Assembly: GCA_034440615.1 (NCBI GenBank) | Contig: JAOTOM010004956.1 | Location: 475,001 to 539,000 of the forward strand | Length of the DNA stretch: 64,000 nucleotides | From: Ashinkailepas kermadecensis | Taxonomy: Eukaryota; Arthropoda; Thecostraca; Neolepadidae | Direction of reading: 5' to 3' | Part shown: positions 57,259-64,000 of the stretch, piece after piece | Numbering within the stretch: the stretch's first letter is position 1 | Layout of the letters: each line of letters starts with the position of its first letter | Translations under genes and position numbers: made by a program | The notes under the pieces: model-generated | Database searches by the model: none | What the model was told of the DNA's origin: nothing | What the model saw: only the letters and a program-made list of their open reading frames with translations

Positions 57259-57372
57259 ACAAGTGACATGAGCCCTTATGGTTGCGAGGCTAAACGCTAC
57301 CCGCGAGGATACCTGCCGTGGTTTCTTTCCGGAGCGTCTCAGTCTTGTCCCTGTGTGACAGGAAGTGTTTTG

Positions 57373-57632
57373 CTGGTTGCGTAATATTGGCGCGCTACCA
57401 ATGGTTGCGTAATATTGGCGCGCTACCAAGGGTTGCGTAATATTGGCGCGCTACCAATGGTTGCGTAATATTGGCGCGCTACCAAGGGTTGCGTAATATT
57501 GGCGCGCTAGCAAGGGTTGCGTAATATTGGCGCGCTACCAATGGTCGCGTAATATTGGCGCGCTACCAAGGGTTGCGTAATATTGGCGCGCTACCAAGGG
57601 TTGCGTAATATTGGCGCGCTGCCAAGGGTTGG
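57373..57632. repeat. Minisatellite, 28-bp unit, about 9 copies
   Basis: GGTTGCGTAATATTGGCGCG followed by CTACCAAT. Each unit carries ATTGG (inverted CCAAT) joined to GGCGCGC. Confidence 0.96.
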
Positions 57633-57830
57633 TGGCCAACACCTGTGTGTCTGTGGGCCCCACCCGAGTAGGCGCTGTCTGTAGGCAGATACGTCGGTGG
57701 CCAACACCTGTATGGCTGTAGGCACTCATCCGAGTAGGCGTTGTACTGTAGGCAGATACGTCGGTGGCCATCACCTGTGCATCTGTAGGCACCCGCCCGA
57801 GTAGGCGCTGTACTGTAGACAGGTAAGTTC
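57631..57830. repeat. Tandem repeat, about 66-bp unit, 3 copies
   Basis: GGTGGCCAACACCTGTRTG starts copies at 57631, 57696 and 57763. Each contains CCGAGTAGGCG and GTAGGCAGATACGTC. Confidence 0.93.
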
Positions 57831-59592
57831 ACGCTCAACAGCCTACAACGGTTGCAGCAGTCACATCATTAGAGCGAGTGTGGTGACAGGCACGTCGGTT
57901 GTCACGGGCTTCGGCGAACGACCCCATCGTTAGCGACTCCCCCCTCCCCAGTGTCAGCCCGGCGCCGTCTGCGATAAGATTAATTGCAGAAGATGATGTG
58001 TGAAATGATAACCAACCAAGGTTTTATCGCTATTCCTGTGCGGCTATTCTTAGCCCAATTTTCGTGCGGGAGTGGATTCTGCCAGCTCTGAAATCTTGAG
58101 TTTCCCGTCCAATTTCTTCGAAAGAAAGTGTAAAGAATTGGTATGATGAATTTGGCCATATATCTCTTCAAAACCCAACAAAAGACGAAAAAGCACCAGC
58201 AACAGGGGCGAACTCAGGAACAATTTTAGACCGTTGCTTCTCCTATGGAATATCACTATGTTCTGCTTAGACTCTATGCATCAGTGCTTCGTTTGTTCGC
58301 CAGGTTCAATTCTATCGCCTACACATGCGAAATGTATCTTTTGGTGTAAAGGTGTGGTTAGGGAACAAACTAGATCTTTTAAAAAGACAAATAGTTTTAG
58401 GCACCAAAATGAACAACTTCAGGATCATCCTAGTGTCGCATGTCCACGCATTTTTTATTTGTATTTTACTTCCCCCCCAAAAAAAAATGAGAAAAGCGGG
58501 CAATGACGGATATAGGGAAGTGGAAATTGCAGGTCATATGTGGTGCATTTTGTTTCCCGCTAAAATACCAAAGACCCATGACTGGAGTGTCTGCGGCTCA
58601 TATCGATGTTTGTAATCATCGATGGTTTATAATAGCGTAGTCAGGCACGAAGTTTGGGGAAATAGTTCCTGAAAATATATCCGCGTCATTTCAAGTTTGC
58701 GGCACTTGCGCACACTGCATTACATGCGAGCTGTCACACAACCAGCTTTACCTTTACCTGGCTTCACCTTCACCTCCCTTCACCTGGCTGGTGATTTGTC
58801 CAGCTCATACCTCGCTCCTCGATGGTTTCTCCGAGAATAAAACCGCCAATAATCGCTCTCTAACGCCAGGACTTTCAAGCGAGCGAAACGGTGGCGGCTC
58901 GTCACGCAACGGCCACAGTTGCCGCAGTCCACTCCTGGACACGGTCGCGTGTTGCTCCAACGTTCGTGCCACCGTGCCCTTCTCGGTACACTTACAGCTC
59001 ACCGTTCCAGTTCCCGCCGTCAAAATCGCAACCTGGCGTCTCGAAATCACGTGACCGCCTGAGGCGACGTGTGGCCCCTGCCCGGCCGGCCCGAGCGTTG
59101 TCAGGCTGGGACGGAGGCCGCCCCATGAAACCCCCCGTGTCGGACCTACTGAGTGGGCCCGCGTAGCTGGTCCCGACACGTTAGGACACATTCGCATGTA
59201 TGCACAGATATAATTTAGGTTCGGATGACAGCTTCGCCACACTTGGAACTGCTGCTGATCACACTTATGCACTGGAACGTCAGGCCGTTAGATGTAGCCG
59301 AAGCTCATCGGAGCGGTACCCCACCAACATGGATGCCGGCTAGAGACATTCGGCCACTGATCCCCTCGGAATCCCTCCCTGAAACAGCCACCTGATCGAA
59401 ACAATAGTTCGGGGCAGCAAACTCCCTGCTGTTATTTGCATTAGAACGCACCTTTATTTTCATGCGGATAACCTTCAACAGTCTTTGAAGTGTTGGCACT
59501 TCAAATCGTTCGAACAGATCGTTCGAAATATTATTGCGAGTGAGGGTGAGAATGAAGCCACTCAACTCCCGTACATGTGGTGATTAGGCTCA
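57831..59592. other. Unannotated intron sequence
   Basis: Several frames (for example 58805-59272 minus and 59305-59565 minus) have ordinary composition but match no family I know. No tandem array. Confidence 0.5.
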
Positions 59593-59838
59593 TCGGAGCG
59601 ACTATGTATAGTGCTCAGCCTCATGGGAGTGACCCACCCGACTGTATATGGTGCTCAGCTTCATCGGAGTGACCGGGCCCGACTGTATATGGTGCTCAGC
59701 TTCATCGGAGTGACCGGGCCCGACTGTATATGGTGCTCAGCTTCATCGGAATGACCGGGACAGACTGTATATGGTGCTCAGCTTCATCGGAGTGACTGTA
59801 TATGGTGCTCAGCTTCATCGGAGTTACCCGACCCGACC
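59593..59838. repeat. Minisatellite, about 41-bp unit, about 6 copies
   Basis: TATATGGTGCTCAGCTTCAT followed by CGGAGTGACCGGGCCCGACT, with one shortened copy at about 59790. Confidence 0.94.
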
Positions 59839-60029
59839 GTCACGCTTTTTAAGCGTCAATAACGTTCTAATCACAGCGCTTCAGGTCGCAATTCCGAACT
59901 TAAGAAATGCCGGCCCAGCCAGTACCGAATGATGGCCAGCCAGCCGGCCGCCAGTCACGTGGCTATGTCGTCATGCCGCGAGACCTGAGTGCCCCGAGAT
60001 CGGGTAACTGCGCGGATGGCATCATTCCG

Positions 60030-60935
60030 AGGTGTCGCGCTGAGCGGCTGTATGCGATATACACTGGGCGGCTGTATGCGGCATACACTGAGCGGCTGTA
60101 TGCGACATACACTGAGCGGCTGTATGTGACATATGCTGAGTGACTGTACGCGGCATACACTGAGCGACTATACGCGGCATACACTGAGCGACTATATGCG
60201 ATATACACTGAGCGACTATATGCAATATACACTGAGCGGCTGTATGCGATATACACTGGGCGGCTGTATGCGGCATACACTGAGCGGCTGTATGCGACAT
60301 ACACTGAGCGACTATATGCGATATACACTGAGCGGCTGTATGCGACATACACTGGGCGGCTGTATGCGGCATACACTGAGCGGCTGTATGCGACATACAC
60401 TGGGCGGCCGTATGCGGCATACACTGAGCGGCTGTATGCGACATACACTGGGCGGCTGTATGCGACATACACTGGGCGACTATATGCGATATACACTGAG
60501 CGGCTATATGCGATATACACTGAGCGGCTGTATGCGATATACACTGAGCGGCTGTATGTGACATATGCTGAGTGACTGTACGCGGCATACACTGAGCGAC
60601 TATACGCGGCATACACTGAGCGGCTGTATGTGACATACACTGAGCGGCTGTATGCAACATACACTGAACGGCTGTATGCGGCATACACTGAGCGGCTGTA
60701 TGTGACATACACTGAGCGGCTGTATGAGGCATACACTGAGCGTCTGTATGCGGCATACACTGAGCGGCTTTATGCGACATGCACTGAGCGACTTCATGCG
60801 ACATACACTGAGCGGCTGTATGCGGCATACACTGAGCGGCTGTATACGACATACACTGAGTGACTGTATGTGACATACACTGAGCGACCTCATGCGACAT
60901 GCACTAAGCGGCTGCACGCGGCATACATTGAGTGG
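60030..60935. repeat. Minisatellite, 24-bp unit (ACTGAGCGGCTGTATGCGAC), about 37 copies
   Basis: The unit is ACTGAGCGGCTGTATGCGAC followed by ATAC, with GGGCGG, GCGACT, GCGATAT and GCGGCAT variants. A block at about 60110-60200 recurs at about 60535-60620 (shared TGACATATGCTGAGTGACTG), indicating a segmental duplication inside the array. Confidence 0.97.
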
Positions 60936-61465
60936 GAAGGCCGTGATGCAAGTATGACTGTGACACAACCTGGTGTATACCTGCGCCAACAACTAGTGCG
61001 CGTTCAGTTTGGTATATGTGAATCATACTGGGCGGACGAGCTCGATTTGGGAGATATTGTAACCAATTTTGGCTGAAATGGATTGTTTTTCAACGCGCAT
61101 ACGCCGGCACCAGAGGCGCTAGGTACGCACATGTGCCGACATCGGAGGCGCTGGGTACGGAAACAAGCTCCTCTGCCGAATATCGGGCACGCATCCCAAA
61201 CTTGAATGCACTATACCAAGTTGTTTTACTTGGTTCACCGAAATTGGTTTTACTTGTGTCTAGAATGACTGCACTTCCCGCCAAAGTTGGACGCAGTTAG
61301 CTGCACGTCTTCTCCGACTGCCGACAGAGCCGAGTTACAATCTGTCTTGGCCCTCACATGGCGGGAGTTCTGTGGGCACGTTCACTACGAGGCGGCGAGG
61401 AGGAACGAACCGACTCCCTCCCCATGATCTTTGGAACTAAGCGTCGTAAAGGAAACATTCAGACA
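60936..61465. other. Unannotated intron sequence
   Basis: No gene recognised. A short duplication (GGAGGCGCTGGGTACG / AGAGGCGCTAGGTACG) lies at about 61090-61160. Confidence 0.5.
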
Positions 61466-61469
61466 ACAT

Positions 61470-61632
61470 TACAAACCCGCTCAATGTACGGCTAGCAAAA
61501 GCTTTACGGACACCTGTAGACCATGTCCTAGATGATGCCCGCCAGGCCACATGGGCCAGATACAAAGGTCGTTCAATTTACGGCTGGAAGTTTTGCGGGC
61601 ACCGGTGTAGATGATCCGCCATGTCAGGTCAC
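61470..61632. repeat. Imperfect duplication of about 95 bp
   Basis: CGCTCAATGTACGGCTAGCA and CGTTCAATTTACGGCTGGAA begin two copies that share GACACCTGTAG/GGCACCGGTGTAG, GATGATGCCC/GATGATCCG and CCAGGCCACA/GTCAGGTCACA. Confidence 0.65.
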
Positions 61633-62167
61633 ATTAACCATTTTTGGAAATAGATTTTCAAGATCAATTGCGACGCCGTTAACTCCGGAAGTATGACAAA
61701 ATCTAGACCAATTGAAAACCTTCGAAAAGGTGTCAAGATGCCAAAGAATTTCCATGCACTAGGTTGCATCAAACGCCCGACCATAGAAATCCAACACAAC
61801 TATAGGTCATATTTTGCATCTTTTTGCACATCTTTTTGCGACATTGAGAATACAAATAATGTTCATGAAAAAATAGTGTTGGAATCAGTAGGGAATGTGC
61901 TGCGCATCTTGCTACTGTTTCCAACATTCAGAATTCAAGCTTTTCAGAATGGCAATTTTTCTTTGTTTTTGGCACATGCTCAGGTGTCCTCAGGTTCAAT
62001 GAGCATTTTACATGCAAGGGCCAGATTTGGACATTTTGTATCTTGGATGCCGGTTTGAGAAGCAAACCGCCAACAATCCCATGACAAGGCGTACACAGGG
62101 ACGGTGATCCATGTTAGCTCCAAGTTTCATAGCATTCGTTTCAGCCTTTTCGGCTGGATTCGACCTT
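61633..62167. other. Unannotated sequence with one unrecognised frame
   Basis: A 121-residue frame at 61693-62058 starts MTKSRPIENLRKGVKMPKNF. It has normal composition but no splice or promoter context and no known relative. A transposon or repeat origin is as likely as an exon. Confidence 0.3.
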
Positions 62168-62231
62168 CTTGGAGCTAGAAGGAGCTAGAAGGAGCTAGAA
62201 GGAGCTAGAAGGAGCTAGAAGGAGCTAGAAG
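62168..62231. repeat. Short tandem repeat, 10-bp unit (GGAGCTAGAA), about 6 copies
   Basis: Perfect copies of GGAGCTAGAA ending GAAGCAGATG. Confidence 0.95.
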
Positions 62232-64000
62232 CAGATGACTGGTCCAGCTCCGATGTCTGCGAAACATCACTGGCGAATGCTGCAGCGCTAAACACCACCC
62301 ACAGCTGTGCTGAACGTGGAATATAGCTGGGCTCGGACTTCATTGGAGCAGCGAAGTCGGAATAGGACTACCCGAATGTGCTTAAGTTGTGGAATTATTT
62401 TCCACAACTAAAGAAAGACAGTCTAAATATAAAGAATTAACCTAGCCTGCGGTCAAAGAAGCGAAAGCGCGAATGGACTTCTTCAGATGGCAGCGGCTGT
62501 CTGGTAATGTATAACCGGATCCCGTTTGTGGCTTATCCGAGTCGGCTGATGACGCATGCTGGGTAGTTTAGATATGTAGAAAGGGCATCATTTGGACGTT
62601 ATGTGGGAAATCAGAGACTCGTTAGTGCGCTCGCTTAAGATATATATACGGAACTATGCTTTTTGTGCCTCGCTCGCTTTCGAAAATAGGGTTTTTGTTG
62701 ACCAAAATGCTAAATGCAAAGCAGCCTACGCTAACCTAACCCAGAACAATGCAAAGCACACATTTTGGGCAAGCATATGGCACCCTTAAACGAAGTGAGA
62801 AGTGGAAAATATTTTGGATCGTAGCCATTTGTGTCAAAGTGAACAGAAAGGACTGTAATTGGTTAATTTCCGAAAAATGAGAACAATGCTGCATTTGACG
62901 CACCTTACACCACCGTCAATTTTCACTAACATTATGTTTTCACGGACGTTGATCACAAAGTGACCCTAAACAGCTAACGGTGTTTGTCGTAACCCATTTG
63001 GAGATTACACTATTCGTGGTTGCATTGGCGACTGTTTTTTCTTCTTCAAGGTTATCCGGGGTCAATGCCCTACCATGAACTCCAATGGCCTCTTTATGAC
63101 TCAGGAATACTCCAGAGAAATTATCAGTGCTGAATTATAACTCAGGGTCCATTTTAAATGAAAAAAGTAAGTTCTGAAGAAGAATAAAATTGCACCGCGC
63201 GGCAGTAGTCGGGACGGCTGACGGATGTGTTACGTCGTTGAGAGATATCGTGTCGATCTCAATCAATTGCGATGCACGTGACTAAGAGATATGGCATCAG
63301 TGGCGATGCATGCATCCCTAATAATGTATCCCCAGGGCCACCACAGGTGAGGTTCCGTCCCCAGAGCCACCACAGGTGAGGCTAGGACTTACTGCTTTTC
63401 ATGCAATGCATCAAATGGAGTCAGGAAACGTCATCACGTTTTCGAGCTTTGACTCAAACAGTGCGGAAATGGGGCCCGAAGCACATCAAGGGGAGGAATC
63501 TCCCCCATACAGGAGTAAGCTAGAGCAGCATCAGCATAGTGGTTATGTTGTCGGTAAACCAGCACTATGTCGGCCAGCCAGCTGTCCTGTTAAATTTGCG
63601 AGCGCGCCATCAACTTTGAGAAAGCTTAACGGTATGCACCACTTGGAATTGCATGGAGCTGGTATTACTGGAATTGTTCAGAGATGTCGCTTCTCTTACA
63701 AACATCGAATAGGTATGTCCTAAGTCTATGCTTAGATCTGTAACTTTTCGCAACAAAATCGGCTTTGGGCCCACTCTACCAATTTTGAGGAAAAACATAT
63801 GCTGCAAGTATGAACGGCGTGGAAAAACGAAAAGCCCTGCATTCTACCGGAAATTGTGCACCCAGAAAGGGCTGTCGGGGACCTGAAAGTAGATGAGCCA
63901 GCTCCTCCGTCGTTTTTTTCAGGGGCGACTACTCCACGGCCCCTGCTGCCGCATCCACCACTCTCGTGCCATTCCCTCAATGTCCTCCAAGCAGTCGCCG
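62232..64000. other. Unannotated right end of the window (intron 3 continues)
   Basis: No gene, array or transposon recognised. A small duplication of CCACCACAGGTGAGG lies at 63340-63380. The frame 63376-63723 has no known relative. Confidence 0.5.

Noticed and set aside
61693..62058. 121-residue frame as a host gene
   Set aside because: No recognisable domain, splice context or promoter, and the length is not unusual for chance in AT-richer sequence. Listed only as an unrecognised frame.

Overview
The window is eukaryotic, intron-rich genomic DNA, with no prokaryotic gene organisation, CRISPR array or operon. The only host gene I can support is a heterotrimeric G-protein alpha subunit of the Go class on the plus strand. 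Its first three coding exons are at 2278-2395, 22157-22199 and 37594-37735. They join in phase into 101 continuous residues, with the acylation site MGC, the P-loop GAGESGKST and the start of the helical domain. The exon lengths (118, 43 and 142 coding bases) are the classic Gi/Go layout. The exon 3 peptide has the protostome Go wording ([20 protein letters not shown]). The remaining exons, roughly residues 102-354 with switches I-III, must lie beyond the right edge, because I found no exon 4 by eye in the 26 kb after exon 3.

The organism is probably a protostome and most likely an arthropod. This rests on the Go wording, a jockey-type LINE with arthropod-style zinc-knuckle ORF1, CR1-like LINEs with short tandem-repeat tails, and CpG-rich arrays without obvious CpG depletion. 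A crustacean such as a barnacle would fit, but the sequence does not prove it.

Layout. 1-1975: a decayed CR1-like reverse transcriptase (RT) fragment split by a tRNA-derived SINE with a target-site duplication. 1976-2460: CpG-rich promoter/5' leader with a perfect CRE and a perfect RFX X-box, then exon 1. 2396-22156: intron 1, filled with more than twenty minisatellites and one antisense CR1-like LINE (17501-20012). 22200-37593: intron 2, with an 82-bp array, scrambled jockey-type LINE remains (27428-31440) in which two segments carry large minisatellites, further arrays (31.7-34.06 kb), and a decayed copy of an uncharacterised, probably repeat-associated protein (34648-36105). 37736-64000: intron 3, starting with a 2.4 kb 30-bp satellite 137 bp after exon 3, then many more arrays, a second antisense CR1-like LINE (48321-50899), a 590-bp CTGTCT tract, and unrecognised sequence to the end.

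Almost all long open frames in the window are minisatellites read as protein. They arise because the period is a multiple of three or the unit lacks stops, and they are not genes. The most interesting biology is the density of minisatellites and the visible origin of some of them from transposon sequence: a 35-bp array grown from RT codons, a 15-bp array inside a LINE ORF1, and a 25-bp array inside an interspersed repeat that has two other copies here. I found no convincing new multi-gene system.
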